In this document: positions 26,138 through 34,546 of the stretch, one piece after another
Position numbering within the stretch: the stretch's first letter is position 1
Layout: every line of letters begins with the position of its first letter
Assembly: GCA_016787415.1 (NCBI GenBank)
Contig: JAEUUT010000228.1
Location: 93,205 to 157,204 of the forward strand
Direction: 5' to 3'
DNA: 64,000 bases
Origin: Saprospiraceae bacterium
GTDB taxonomy: Bacteria; Bacteroidota; Bacteroidia; Chitinophagales; Saprospiraceae
Position numbers and translations under genes: made by a program
The notes under the pieces: generated by a model
What the model saw: the letters and a program-made list of their open reading frames with translations, nothing else
Told to the model about the DNA's origin: nothing
Databases searched by the model: none

Positions 26138-26288
26138 TTTTGTTATCAGTTATCAGTTACTGGTTATTAGGGGTGGTAAGGAGACCGTCTGTACATTTGC
26201 TTCGCCACACAAAAATGGGTGCCACACAAATGTACAGACGGTCTCCTTACCACCCCTAATAACCAATAACTGATAACTGATAACAAAA
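26138..26288. repeat. Long inverted repeat, 62-bp arms (TTATCAG heptad type)
   Basis: The arms 26138-26199 and 26227-26288 differ at one position; the loop is 27 bp. The outer part is made of heptads (TTATCAG, TTATCAG, TTACTGG, TTATTAG) followed by GGGTGGTAA and then a private inner sequence ending GTCTGTACATTTG. It sits between the 3' end of the yceI-like gene and the promoter of the T9SS gene. It could terminate the former, but it has no T-tract directly after the stem. Confidence 0.93.
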
Positions 26289-26346
26289 CAGCCCAACGGG
26301 ATAACCCGCTGGGCAGTCAGACGCAAAAAAAATTTCAGGTCACACC

Positions 26347-26928
26347 TTATTTCTTGGCAACCAGATTTACTTGCAGGTCAAATTCGTCATAGATGGTTTT
26401 GTCGCCCAGGCCGTCGAAGAAAGAACCGGAACCGTATTTAACGTTGTATTCCGAACGGTCAACCGTGATTTTACCGCTGGCAGTTATTGCGCCGGCAGCC
26501 TCTGCTACATTAGCAAGGAATTTCACTTCTTTGGTAGTCTCTTTAATTGTCAGGTTACCAATGATTTTGTAGTTGCCTTTGGAGTCCTGCGGGATAGCAC
26601 GAGTGATCACAAATTTGGATGTAGGGTGTGCGGCAACGCCAAAAAAGTCGTCGCTTTTCAGGTGGCCTACCAGTTTCTCAGCCCATTCGCCTTCCAGGTC
26701 TGTGTCTTTGATCGAAGTCATATCAATATCAAAAGAACCGCCAGTCAGTACGCCGTTGTCGAGTGTCAGGTTGCCGTTTTTGATTTTAACGGTGCCCGTG
26801 TGTTTGCCCGTTACTTTGTAGCCCGTCCATACGATCACGCTGGAATTGGTGTCTACAGTGTAGGTTGCAGGCGCGTATGCCGACATCAGCATAACCATCA
26901 GAACTGGAAGGAAAAAGAATTTTTTCAT
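26347..26928 (-). CDS. YceI-family periplasmic lipid-binding-like protein
   Basis: The 193-aa product has a signal peptide (MKKFFFLPVLMVMLMSAYA) followed by a full YceI domain: YTVDTNSSVIVWTGYKVTGK, a GSFDIDMTSIKDTDLEGEW segment, HLKSDDFFGVAAHPTSKF and a C-terminal SGKITVDRSEYNVKYGSG strand. YceI proteins form a lipocalin-like beta-barrel that binds polyisoprenoids or other amphiphiles in the periplasm. The length is normal for the family. It appears monocistronic, with a promoter box at 27006-26999 and a long inverted repeat just after the stop. The family is firm; the ligand is unknown. Confidence 0.95.
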   Translation of the reverse strand: MKKFFFLPVLMVMLMSAYAPATYTVDTNSSVIVWTGYKVTGKHTGTVKIKNGNLTLDNGVLTGGSFDIDMTSIKDTDLEGEWAEKLVGHLKSDDFFGVAAHPTSKFVITRAIPQDSKGNYKIIGNLTIKETTKEVKFLANVAEAAGAITASGKITVDRSEYNVKYGSGSFFDGLGDKTIYDEFDLQVNLVAKK

Positions 26929-26998
26929 GTGTGCTAATTTGTGTAAAACGGTGAAAGAGAGTTTGTTTCTTACTTGTGTGGAGGAAACAATTGCGGTG

Positions 26999-27006
26999 CA
27001 AAGATA
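26999..27006 (-). promoter_or_regulatory. Predicted -7 box of the yceI-like gene
   Basis: TATCTTTG on the minus strand (27006-26999), about 70 nt before the ATG at 26928. TTG upstream at 27031-27029 is a possible -33 box (22-nt spacer). Confidence 0.5.
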
Positions 27007-27129
27007 AGTGTATTCATTTCAAATGTCGCAACACTTATTTTGTTAATCACTTCACAATGAAAGTAGAGTGATGGTGTAGCATGGGAAATGTCGAGGGGGC
27101 GAAGATTGCAACAGGGGGTCTAAGAGTAT

Positions 27130-27497
27130 GTACGAAGGATTTGTTCGGCTACGCCCCTTTTAGAGGGATGGGAACACGGATTAAGCGGATAAAGCGGATT
27201 AAAACTGATTTTTAGTGGCCTTGCGGCCACCTTTTTTTGATTTTTACAGACTTGACCGCCTCCGGCGGGTGGATACGCATGGTATACACATGAAATGATA
27301 TAAGGTATCGATGTTGATTTTTGCTTGCTTTATAAAAGATTGATTCGATATACGTCCCGCCTAAGGCGGGCAAATCCGTAAAAATCAGGAAGGAGTGGCC
27401 GCAAGGCCACTAAAAATCAGTTTTAATCCGCTTTATCCGCTTAATCCGTGTTCCCATCCCTCTAAAAGGGGCGTAGCCGAACAAATCCTTCGTACAT
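27130..27497. repeat. Long inverted repeat, perfect 102-bp arms
   Basis: The arms 27130-27231 and 27396-27497 are perfectly complementary over 102 bp, and pairing continues imperfectly inward. The 164-bp centre contains smaller GC palindromes (CCGCCTCCGGCGGG near 27258 and CCCGCCTAAGGCGGG near 27357). The arms hold heptad-like text (GGATTAA, GCGGATA, AAGCGGA) and GTGGCCTTGCGGCCAC. This fills most of the 716-bp gap between the divergent yceI-like and rplS genes, so it cannot be a simple 3' terminator. A related element lies at 54761-55000. Confidence 0.95.
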
Positions 27498-27573
27498 CCC
27501 TGGGTCTAAACACCAAATCGTCTGGCTTGTTCCATAGCCTTTCAAAACTTTTCTGCAAAAATTCCAAACATAA

Positions 27574-27606
27574 TTTGTTTTTTCGGCCTGGGTTGAGTTA
27601 CCTTTG
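27574..27606 (+). promoter_or_regulatory. Predicted rplS promoter
   Basis: TTTG (27574-27577), 21 nt, TACCTTTG (27599-27606). It predicts a leader of roughly 33 nt to the ATG at 27645. Confidence 0.55.
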
Positions 27607-27644
27607 CGCCTCCTAATTTTGAAAGATACAAAATACTCCTGATA

Positions 27645-28016
27645 ATGAAAGAGTTGGAAGCCATACAGTTCATACATGGCCAATTGCTGCAAAAGCCACA
27701 ATTTCCGGATTTTAGAACCGGCGATACCATTATCGTTACCTATAAGATTGTGGAAGGCGACAAAACCCGCGAACAAGATTACCGCGGCGATGTGATCCAG
27801 ATCAAAGGACATGGCCTGACCAAATCCTTCACCGTTCGTAAAATGTCGCATGGCGTAGGTGTGGAGCGTATTTTCTCCATCACCAACCCCAACATCGCTG
27901 GTATTTCGGTGGTGAAACGTGGTAAAGTACGCCGCGCCCGCCTGTACTACCTGCGCGGACTGGTTGGTAAAAAAGCCCGCATCAAAGAACTCAAAGTGTT
28001 CACGACAGAGAAATAA
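27645..28016 (+). CDS. rplS: 50S ribosomal protein L19
   Basis: The 123-aa product is a full-length L19. Visible landmarks are FRTGDTIIVTYKIVEGDK near the N-terminus, RGDVIQIKGHGLTKSFTVRK in the middle, and the C-terminal family signature KVRRARLYYLRGLVGKKARI. L19 sits at the 30S-50S interface of the ribosome. The gene stands alone here, not in the rpsP-rimM-trmD-rplS arrangement of many bacteria. It has its own promoter and is followed by a 76-bp-arm inverted repeat in a convergent gap. Confidence 0.98.
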   Translation: MKELEAIQFIHGQLLQKPQFPDFRTGDTIIVTYKIVEGDKTREQDYRGDVIQIKGHGLTKSFTVRKMSHGVGVERIFSITNPNIAGISVVKRGKVRRARLYYLRGLVGKKARIKELKVFTTEK

Positions 28017-28093
28017 ATTTTCTCCACGTTTATACCATGTCCCGAATTTTGGCCTGCGCCGGAATTCGGGATTTTTTTTGTCGTAGAGCGGTT

Positions 28094-28269
28094 TCCCGCA
28101 GATTTCCGTAGAGTAATTTCCCGCAGATCGCGCAGAATACACGCAGAATTCGCAGAACGTAGCGTACACCTACTATTTTCAATAATTTTATTGTGTACGC
28201 TACGTTCTGCGAATTCTGCGTGTATTCTGCGTAAATCTGCGGGAAACCACTCTACGGAAATCTGCGGGA
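28094..28269. repeat. Long inverted repeat, about 76-bp arms, between convergent genes
   Basis: Arms 28094-28169 and 28193-28269 differ by two substitutions (AA/GG) and one short indel region; the loop of 23 bp is AT-rich. The text is degenerate CGCAGAA/TTCCGTAGAG units ending in CGTAGCGTACAC next to the loop. It lies between the stop of rplS and the stop of the desaturase-like gene, so it could act as a bidirectional terminator. Confidence 0.92.
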
Positions 28270-28288
28270 GCATCTCCGAGAAAACCGA

Positions 28289-29533
28289 CTAATCCGATTC
28301 AGACAACACCACCGACATCACCACCGAAAACACCTGGTGAAACCCTACCACCCACACATACCACACGCCCAGGTGCATATTTGACCCAAACCAGTCGCCT
28401 TTCATACTCCAGATCATGATAAGCCCGATCAGCGACTTGGCAATTTCATAATACACCGCATACCGGCTGCGATCCATCAACTCGGTGTAGGCAAACACCC
28501 CGGCAAAAATGAAAGCCCCGTAGTAAAACACCCCTGGACTGCCAATTTCACCGATGTAGGCAAAAAAGTAGATCAGTAGGAAATAGTGGAAGAAAAGTTG
28601 CACCCAGGCCCACACTTTAAAAAGCGTGGTAGCCGGGGTATTGTATTTTTCAAAGTGATACACATCCGTGATTTTGTACACCGGGTATTTTTCCACCACA
28701 TCGGCCGGACGCCAGCCCGTCGGCATAAACCAGACACGCACCTTGTCGTACCAGTTGCTCGTACGCCAGGCATCCTGCGCCAGCAACCAGGCATGCTGAA
28801 AATTGATTTTAATGGGATTCCAGGTTCTTACGGGTCTCGTAACGCCATATACCGGCTCCACCTCGGGCATTTCTTCCTGAAAAGTGCCAAACATCCGATC
28901 CCAGATATTGAACACCTGCCCATAATTGCGATCCATATACTCGGCATTGATGGCGTGATGCACCCGGTGTTGTGAAGGCGTCACAATCAGGTATTCCAGC
29001 CATCCCAGTTTTCCAATCAGACGGGTATGGTACCAGTATTGCAGGAATAAATGGATGGGGCCTACCACTGCGATGACTTCTACCGGCACGCCGAACAAAG
29101 CCGCAGGTATCAGCAATACCGTAAAATAATTGATAATGGTGGAAACCGACTGCCGGAGCGCACAGGACAGGTTGTATTCCTCGCTGCTGTGGTGGATGAT
29201 GTGCCGATTCCACAAAAAATTGATTTCATGCGACCAGCGATGCACCCAGTATCCCTGAAAATCAACCGCAATAAATGCAATCAGGTACACCGCCCAGGTA
29301 GCCTGCACATGCATCACCGCCAGGTGTTCTACCAGCCAGTTGTAACTTATAATACCAATGCTCAGGCCCAGTACGTCTTTTACCACATTCGTGATTCCGG
29401 AACTGAAACTGGATACGCTGTCCAGCGAACGAATTACATTTTTGCCTTGATACCATTCGACGGCCCACTCGATAAAAAAGAGCAGGAAAAAAATGGGGAC
29501 AACCAGGTTCAGAATAGCGCCGTATGCTTCCAT
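28289..29533 (-). CDS. Sterol desaturase / fatty acid hydroxylase family membrane enzyme
   Basis: The 414-aa integral membrane protein has at least six hydrophobic segments. The di-iron histidine motifs of the fatty acid hydroxylase superfamily are present: H98-RWS-H102, H111-II-HH115 and H189-RV-HH193, with an NYG after the last. Members hydroxylate or desaturate lipids using O2. The extended C-terminal membrane half (residues about 300-414) is typical of the longer bacterial form, similar to alkylglycerol monooxygenase-like proteins. The substrate cannot be read from sequence. It has its own promoter box at 29560-29553 and appears monocistronic. Confidence 0.92.
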   Translation of the reverse strand: MEAYGAILNLVVPIFFLLFFIEWAVEWYQGKNVIRSLDSVSSFSSGITNVVKDVLGLSIGIISYNWLVEHLAVMHVQATWAVYLIAFIAVDFQGYWVHRWSHEINFLWNRHIIHHSSEEYNLSCALRQSVSTIINYFTVLLIPAALFGVPVEVIAVVGPIHLFLQYWYHTRLIGKLGWLEYLIVTPSQHRVHHAINAEYMDRNYGQVFNIWDRMFGTFQEEMPEVEPVYGVTRPVRTWNPIKINFQHAWLLAQDAWRTSNWYDKVRVWFMPTGWRPADVVEKYPVYKITDVYHFEKYNTPATTLFKVWAWVQLFFHYFLLIYFFAYIGEIGSPGVFYYGAFIFAGVFAYTELMDRSRYAVYYEIAKSLIGLIMIWSMKGDWFGSNMHLGVWYVWVVGFHQVFSVVMSVVLSESD

Positions 29534-29552
29534 AAAACGAAAATTTTACACG

Positions 29553-29560
29553 CAAAAATA
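29553..29560 (-). promoter_or_regulatory. Predicted -7 box of the desaturase-like gene
   Basis: TATTTTTG on the minus strand, 19 nt upstream of the ATG at 29533. Confidence 0.45.
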
Positions 29561-29725
29561 ACACGTCCTTCCTTTCTTTTTATGACATTTATCAAGTACG
29601 CTCTTCTTCTCCTGTAAAACACGCAGAGGGCTGTGCAGGACTCACAATATACTGAAAAACAGCACATTGCAATTTCCGCACATCCCTCTTTGTAGTTATT
29701 GACGCAACAATCTTACTCCATCAGG

Positions 29726-30439
29726 TTATTCGCAACTTTCTTTCAGGGCGCGCAGTTCATCGCGGCTGTTGACGGTCACGAGTGAACTGTCGGCGGTCAT
29801 CTGCACCGTAATCGGGAACACCATATGTGGCCGCCCTTGTACACCCGGATTGGCCTGGCGCCAGTCGTGGATCAACTGGTGCAACTCCTGGCGGCTACCT
29901 GCCGAAGCAGTGGTGCTATCAGGAAACTCGATGGTGATCGGGAACACGATTTCGAAGCAGGACAAACCCTGCTGGCAGTGGCCTGCCGGGCCATGGTGAC
30001 CAAAACTACCACCACATTCAGCACGCAGCGCACGCAACTCATCCTGGTTATTCACCGTAATAACTTCACCATCTTCTGATACCACAGAAATGGGGTACAC
30101 AAAATCGAGGCGCGGACGAAAAGCGCCGCCATGACCGTGACCATGGTCGTTGCCACCGCCTGTACCGTTGGCATCGAAGTAAGCGTGCAGGGCATCCACG
30201 ATTTCCTGATAGGAATTCACCGTCACCACGCTGCTGTCGGGCAAGGTAAATGAAACAGGAAACACGAGTTCGTAACAGCCGAAACGGCCCAGCCCGCCGC
30301 GCTCCTGCACAGCGTACAGTTCCTGGTCTACGGCATCCGAAGTGGTGGTAGCAATAATTTCTTCGGCTTTGTTGCAGGCAAAAAAGAAGGCGGTAATAAC
30401 AATTACAGACATCGCCAGTACTTTGAAGGATTTGGTCAT
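29726..30439 (-). CDS. Lipoprotein with four VFPI-type repeats, divergent from an ECF sigma gene
   Basis: The 237-aa product has a lipoprotein signal (FFFAC, Cys22). It carries four copies of a unit of about 35 aa: residues 55-90 (CYELVFPVSFTLPDSSVVTV), 111-142 (LDFVYPISVVSEDGEVITV), 161-196 (CFEIVFPITIEFPDSTTASA) and 204-236 (HMVFPITVQMTADSSLVTV). Each ends in a helix of the type N(S/N)xxEL(R/H)AL. A Gly/His stretch (residues 96-105) links copies 1 and 2 and could bind metal. I do not recognise a named family. Because it shares an inverted promoter element with the adjacent ECF sigma gene, it is a likely member of that regulon. Confidence 0.8.
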   Translation of the reverse strand: MTKSFKVLAMSVIVITAFFFACNKAEEIIATTTSDAVDQELYAVQERGGLGRFGCYELVFPVSFTLPDSSVVTVNSYQEIVDALHAYFDANGTGGGNDHGHGHGGAFRPRLDFVYPISVVSEDGEVITVNNQDELRALRAECGGSFGHHGPAGHCQQGLSCFEIVFPITIEFPDSTTASAGSRQELHQLIHDWRQANPGVQGRPHMVFPITVQMTADSSLVTVNSRDELRALKESCE

Positions 30440-30470
30440 AACATTAAATTTTGAAAGTGATTTTGACCGT

Positions 30471-30574
30471 TTAGGTCGCTTTTTGAGCCAGGGGTTGCAT
30501 GTCGGAAAATAAATTTTTTTTTGCGTACATTTTTTTCTGCTCCATGCAACCCCTGGCAGTCTGGAATAACCTAA
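30471..30574. promoter_or_regulatory. Divergent ECF-type promoter pair / operator
   Basis: The 15-bp sequence CATGCAACCCCTGGC occurs on the plus strand at 30543-30557 and inverted at 30501-30487, a perfect inverted repeat with a 41-bp AT-rich spacer. Each arm is followed, reading outward, by ACCTAA after 11 nt (30569-30574) or 10 nt (30476-30471). Two copies of a bipartite element pointing toward the sigma gene and the lipoprotein gene look like ECF-dependent promoters, since AAC is the usual ECF -35 core. Confidence 0.6.
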
Positions 30575-30601
30575 CCATTATTGAATCACCTGCTTAACCG
30601 C

Positions 30602-31135
30602 ATGCACCAATCCGATCTTTCCGCTTGTATGCGCGGCGACCGCCTCGCTCAAAAGCAATTTTTCGAACGCTTCAAGGGGAAGATGTTCGCACTCTGCCTG
30701 CGCTATACGCACAGCCGGGAAGATGCGGAAGACGTATTGCAGGAGGGATTTGTCAAAGCCTTTCGCGACCTGCACCAATACACTGGCGACGGCCCTTTTG
30801 AAGGCTGGCTACGCAAGGTTTTTGTAAATACGGCCTTGCAGCATTTGAAAAAACAAAAAAGAAATCCGCTGACTTTCGAACTCGACCAATACGATGTAGC
30901 CGACGACAGCCCGGAGCCGTTCCTCGGCAATGAACCACCGGCCAGGAATATGATCCGGATTTTACAACAACTACCCGCCGGTTTTCGCACCATCTTCAAC
31001 CTGCACGTACTGGAAGGGTATTCACACCCGGAAATTGCAGAAATACTCGGCATTTCCGTTGGCACATCCAAGTCGCAGTTGCTACGCGCGAAAGCCTGTT
31101 TCAGAAAAATGCTGGAAAGCAGTCTAACATCTTGA
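30602..31135 (+). CDS. ECF-family RNA polymerase sigma factor
   Basis: The product is 177 aa from the ATG at 30602 (MHQSDLSACM); an in-frame TTG at 30581 would add seven residues. Region 2 is visible as FERFKGKMFALCLRYTHSRE followed by DAEDVLQEGFVKAFRDLHQY, and region 4 as LPAGFRTIFNLHVLEGYSHP followed by EIAEILGISVGTSKSQLLRAK. It directs RNA polymerase to a small set of stress or envelope genes. The stop is 5 bp before the ATG of the next gene, so they are co-transcribed. The inverted CATGCAACCCCTGGC element upstream suggests autoregulation and control of the divergent lipoprotein gene. Confidence 0.96.
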   Translation: MHQSDLSACMRGDRLAQKQFFERFKGKMFALCLRYTHSREDAEDVLQEGFVKAFRDLHQYTGDGPFEGWLRKVFVNTALQHLKKQKRNPLTFELDQYDVADDSPEPFLGNEPPARNMIRILQQLPAGFRTIFNLHVLEGYSHPEIAEILGISVGTSKSQLLRAKACFRKMLESSLTS

Positions 31136-31140
31136 TAATC

Positions 31141-32670
31141 ATGGAGAAAAATATACACGACGACCGCCTCGACGACTACGTCAAAAAGTCTTTCGAGGAT
31201 TATGAAGAATGGCCTGCTGCCGATATGTGGGAACGGGTAGAAGGCGCGCTGCCGCTTGAGGAGGCGCCTGCGGCCCCGAGATTTGGCCTGCGCGTTTTCT
31301 GGCGTCGCATGGCTGTGGCTGCTACCATCTTGCTGCTGCTGTCGGCACTGGTGTGCAACCACCTGTACTATGAAAACAGGATTCGGGAACTGGCCGTGCA
31401 ACAACAGCCCCATGAAACAGAAGTGATCTCCTCTTCCTCCCCCTACCCTGCCCCATCCATGGGCAGGAATAATGATGTGCATGATTCAAAAATGCAACAC
31501 AACTCAGTAGGACTGCCACCGAAAACAGGCGCCGCCTCTCCACTCAGCCAACACATATCGGACGCCGTGCAGCCTCTTGAATCAATCACAAAGACCGCTT
31601 CACCTTCTATTCAACGCAAGCAACAAACAAGCGGGCAGCAGCCCAATACTCCGACAGCCGGGTTGCCCATGAGGTTATCTTCAGATATGGCAACACCATC
31701 TAATCTAGTGACAACTTTGCCACAAACCCCTATTGCCTCCACGACTCCTGCATCTGACTCCACCTCTTATTACTCGTTGAAAATCAAAGAGTTACCCCCA
31801 ATTAATATTATCAACACTCCTTCGCTTCCCTACCTGCATTTCTTTACCACACCCACTATCCGGCCTGTTCCATCACCAGGAAAGCATGCTGTCCACTGGT
31901 ACGTCGGAATACAAAGCACCCCTGTATTACTGGTAGAAAAAACGGGCCCCGAACGCCCTGCCGGCTTGCGGCCACGGCTGGTGAGCACACAGGTAAGCAC
32001 CAGTTTTTCGGCCGATTATTGGTTGAAATTCGGCCGGAAAGGGAGCGGCATCTGGGGTTTTGAAAGCGGTATCGGATACCGCACCGTGGAACGCAACACC
32101 ACGCATACCGCCCGTTTCAGGGTAATGAATGGCCGCCTGTATTCCGGCGCGCAGGAGCGTGGATATGATTTCGACTACGATCTGGATACCTACAGTGGCA
32201 GTATGGAAGTCACACTCCGGATGGAGCAAGTAGATCCTGCTGCCACACTTCCCGAATCGGAACCTGTGCGCATTCAGGTGACGGCCCGCGAACAGACGAG
32301 CATGCTGCGCATTCCGCTGCTTGCCACGGCTACGCTGGGAAAAAACAGACTTCAAACTGTTTTCAAGGCAGGCTTGCTGGGCAATGTTATTTTGAACAGA
32401 CAACTGGATATCGTCGCGCGCTCTTCCGAAAACACTTTGTTACGGCCCGGCCAGGGCGCTAATGCCTATTCGCTTCGCCTGGCTTCATCCGGTAAAATAT
32501 TCTTGGGATATCAGTTATCTGCCGGACTTGAGTATCGCTCTGCCAAACATTTCTCCTGGGTGCTGGAGCCTTCGCTGGCCGGGGAATTTCCGAGAAAAAA
32601 CAATGCAGGGAAGCAATTGCCTTCGATTACGACGATTGGGGTAAATGCGGGGGTGAATTATTGGTTCTGA
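31141..32670 (+). CDS. Single-pass membrane protein with C-terminal beta-barrel-like domain (probable anti-sigma partner)
   Basis: The ATG at 31141 (MEKNIHDDRLDDYVKKSFED) is preferred over an in-frame TTG at 31132 that overlaps the sigma stop. The acidic N-terminus includes EEWPAADMWERVEGAL, a pattern common in Bacteroidota proteins encoded after ECF sigmas. One membrane segment follows (MAVAATILLLLSALV, residues about 55-70). A low-complexity Ser/Thr/Pro/Gln linker of about 150 residues leads to a C-terminal region of alternating strands (HWYVGIQSTPVLLV; GIWGFESGIGYRTVER; FLGYQLSAGLEYRSAK) ending in NYWF, like an outer-membrane beta-barrel. A plausible role is envelope sensing coupled to the sigma factor. 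Anti-sigma function is inferred from position only. Confidence 0.82.
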   Translation: MEKNIHDDRLDDYVKKSFEDYEEWPAADMWERVEGALPLEEAPAAPRFGLRVFWRRMAVAATILLLLSALVCNHLYYENRIRELAVQQQPHETEVISSSSPYPAPSMGRNNDVHDSKMQHNSVGLPPKTGAASPLSQHISDAVQPLESITKTASPSIQRKQQTSGQQPNTPTAGLPMRLSSDMATPSNLVTTLPQTPIASTTPASDSTSYYSLKIKELPPINIINTPSLPYLHFFTTPTIRPVPSPGKHAVHWYVGIQSTPVLLVEKTGPERPAGLRPRLVSTQVSTSFSADYWLKFGRKGSGIWGFESGIGYRTVERNTTHTARFRVMNGRLYSGAQERGYDFDYDLDTYSGSMEVTLRMEQVDPAATLPESEPVRIQVTAREQTSMLRIPLLATATLGKNRLQTVFKAGLLGNVILNRQLDIVARSSENTLLRPGQGANAYSLRLASSGKIFLGYQLSAGLEYRSAKHFSWVLEPSLAGEFPRKNNAGKQLPSITTIGVNAGVNYWF

Positions 32671-32795
32671 GAAACACGGATTTCGCGGAGTAGAGACGGA
32701 TTTTCACGGATTGGATTGGGTTAAAAGGACAATCTGTTCTTTCTTCACCGTCGAAACCGTGAAAATCCGTCTCTACTCCGCGAAATCCGTGTTTC
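32671..32795. repeat. Long inverted repeat, perfect 39-bp arms, overlapping the end of a CDS
   Basis: Arms 32671-32709 and 32757-32795 are identical in inverted orientation; the loop is 47 bp. The left arm begins at the base after the stop of the ECF-partner gene. The right arm contains the last 23 bases of the convergent alpha-galactosidase-like gene, including its stop, and therefore encodes its terminal GNTDFAE. It could be a bidirectional terminator. Confidence 0.93.
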
Positions 32796-34530
32796 CCAGT
32801 ACAATCGTCTCATACGCCTCCAGTTCCATCAGCGGAATCCGGCGCTTTTGTCCGCTCAGGTTACAATAAGCCGTAAAGCGGTCGCCTCGATGTTCAAAGT
32901 GGATGGCAAATAAATCCGTTTCCAACTCCGACACCGACTGTACGCGGCTGTCGCACAAGGCCATGGCCTCGGTGTATTCTGTCATTTCTTCGGAAATCCA
33001 TTGTTTCAATGCATCGGAAGTGTAGAGCATATTTCCGAGTAATACATTGACAATCAACACGGTTTGTTGTTGAAAAGGAGTCAGTTTTTTGTGTTGAATT
33101 CCCAGATAGCAGGGCCCCGGATCTATCCAAATGCCTTGCATGCGCCAGTGATGCAACACATTGCGCAGGGTGGCAAGCGCGCCCGGTCGCTGGCGACGGC
33201 GCAACCAAACGGAAAGACGATCTTCCCAAACGGGCGCTTCCGAACGACCCAGGCGGCAAACATCTGCCAGTTCCAGCGCAGTGCCGAGTGGTACTGCAGC
33301 AGCGACAAGCCGTTTGCCGCCCAGCAATTCTTTCAGGAATAACAAGGCATCATGCATCACCTGTCCGCGTGTTTTTCCGGACGGCGGCGCCAGACAGGCG
33401 GCATACAAATAGTCGAGGTGAAACTGTTCAAATTGCCACTTTTCTGACAGCATGTGAAATACGCCGGCCAGCCAGGATTGTACACTCGAATGGTAAAAAT
33501 CGAGTGCATACATCCATGCGCCGTCCTGGCGGCTTCTGCCTGCTCGAATTGGTTTGTTTTTTACATCTTTAAGTAACCAATCCGGATGTTTTTTTACTAT
33601 ATCAGAAGAGGTGGCTGCAACAAACGGTGCGAGCCAAATAGCCGGAATCAAGCCTTTTTGTTTGATTTCCCAGGCCCATTTGCCCAAATCTGCTGTTATT
33701 CCAGGCTGTACCGACAACCAGTCGCCTGCCGATTGTTGCCAACCATCGGCTATCAGAAAAAAATTGGTCGCAGGCCCATTCTCATGCTCACTTCCATGTT
33801 GGAGTGTCTCTGCAAAAGCATCCAGGTTTTCCTGCAAAACGGCATCACTCAGAGGCTTGTGCCCCTCGCTTGTCCAGCCTTTTGCCACGCTACGCGTTGT
33901 TGCTTTGTCATTTCTTCCCATCATCTGAAACCAGGCAGCATACACATCTTCTTCTTTGCCATTAAATATAGCAACATCCAAAGCAGGAAATGAGTGCGAC
34001 AGGCTCAGGTTTTCCAGGTCTTTGCGCACAGTAAGTACACCCCTGGCATGATCGTATAAAAACAGGGTAAAGCCTGTACGCTCGTTGAGCGACCCCAGCA
34101 AAGTACATATTTCAGGCCCTTCACTGAGCACCGTGTACGACCAGGAATGCAGACGTCCTTTGCCCGCAGGTATGCTCGAAAATCGTTCGTCGCCTTCATA
34201 ACCATAGTACTGCTGCCCTACCCTGCGCAAGCGTGGCATCTGCGCATTCAGCGGCAACCAGTGGCTTTCACTCCAGGACGAAAACCCGTTTGCAAAAAAA
34301 CGAGCGACAGCAGAAAAGGGTGTATCAAATTGAATTTCAAGGCATTGCACCACCACATCCTGTTTGGGGTGCAAAAAAACCACATACTGCATTCCCTCTT
34401 TCTGAATGTGCTCGCCCCAAATTGGATTTGCTTGCACATCGGCAAAAAAGGCATCGAAGGAATTCGATTTTCCCGGTGTCAGCAAATGGGTTTGTCCGTC
34501 GATGGTGATGATGGCTTGGCGAAATTGCAT
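32773..34530 (-). CDS. GH36-like alpha-galactosidase (clan GH-D)
   Basis: The product is 585 aa from the ATG at 34530 (MQFRQAIITIDGQ); the frame extends two codons to a TTG but the ATG sits 3 nt from a -7 box. An N-terminal beta-sandwich region (FANGFSSWSESHWLPL) precedes the (beta/alpha)8 barrel with FFLIADGWQQSAGDWLSVQPG-type GH36 motifs, the LIPAIWLAPFVAATSSDIV segment, HPDWLL, and the nucleophile strand FEQFHLDYLYAA (Asp). Such enzymes hydrolyse terminal alpha-galactosides. There is no signal peptide, so it is cytoplasmic. It is shorter than many GH36 enzymes (about 700 aa). The last residues are encoded by an inverted-repeat arm. Exact substrate uncertain. Confidence 0.88.
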   Translation of the reverse strand: MQFRQAIITIDGQTHLLTPGKSNSFDAFFADVQANPIWGEHIQKEGMQYVVFLHPKQDVVVQCLEIQFDTPFSAVARFFANGFSSWSESHWLPLNAQMPRLRRVGQQYYGYEGDERFSSIPAGKGRLHSWSYTVLSEGPEICTLLGSLNERTGFTLFLYDHARGVLTVRKDLENLSLSHSFPALDVAIFNGKEEDVYAAWFQMMGRNDKATTRSVAKGWTSEGHKPLSDAVLQENLDAFAETLQHGSEHENGPATNFFLIADGWQQSAGDWLSVQPGITADLGKWAWEIKQKGLIPAIWLAPFVAATSSDIVKKHPDWLLKDVKNKPIRAGRSRQDGAWMYALDFYHSSVQSWLAGVFHMLSEKWQFEQFHLDYLYAACLAPPSGKTRGQVMHDALLFLKELLGGKRLVAAAVPLGTALELADVCRLGRSEAPVWEDRLSVWLRRRQRPGALATLRNVLHHWRMQGIWIDPGPCYLGIQHKKLTPFQQQTVLIVNVLLGNMLYTSDALKQWISEEMTEYTEAMALCDSRVQSVSELETDLFAIHFEHRGDRFTAYCNLSGQKRRIPLMELEAYETIVLGNTDFAE

Positions 34531-34533
34531 GTA

Positions 34534-34541
34534 CAAAGATA
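34534..34541 (-). promoter_or_regulatory. Predicted -7 box of the GH36-like gene (leaderless)
   Basis: TATCTTTG on the minus strand (34541-34534), then only TAC before the ATG at 34530. Transcription would begin at or next to the start codon. The arm of the 34547-34675 inverted repeat starts 5 bp further upstream. Confidence 0.5.
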
Positions 34542-34546
34542 ATTGA

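Noticed and set aside
27130..27497. Insertion sequence or MITE remnant with terminal inverted repeats
   Set aside because: The 102-bp arms are too long and perfect for usual TIRs, I see no target-site duplication, and there is no transposase fragment in the 164-bp centre. The same gap type at other loci has different arms.
30487..30557. Rho-independent terminator formed by the 15-bp inverted pair
   Set aside because: It lies between two divergent gene starts, so no transcript ends there. The paired downstream ACCTAA motifs fit promoters better.
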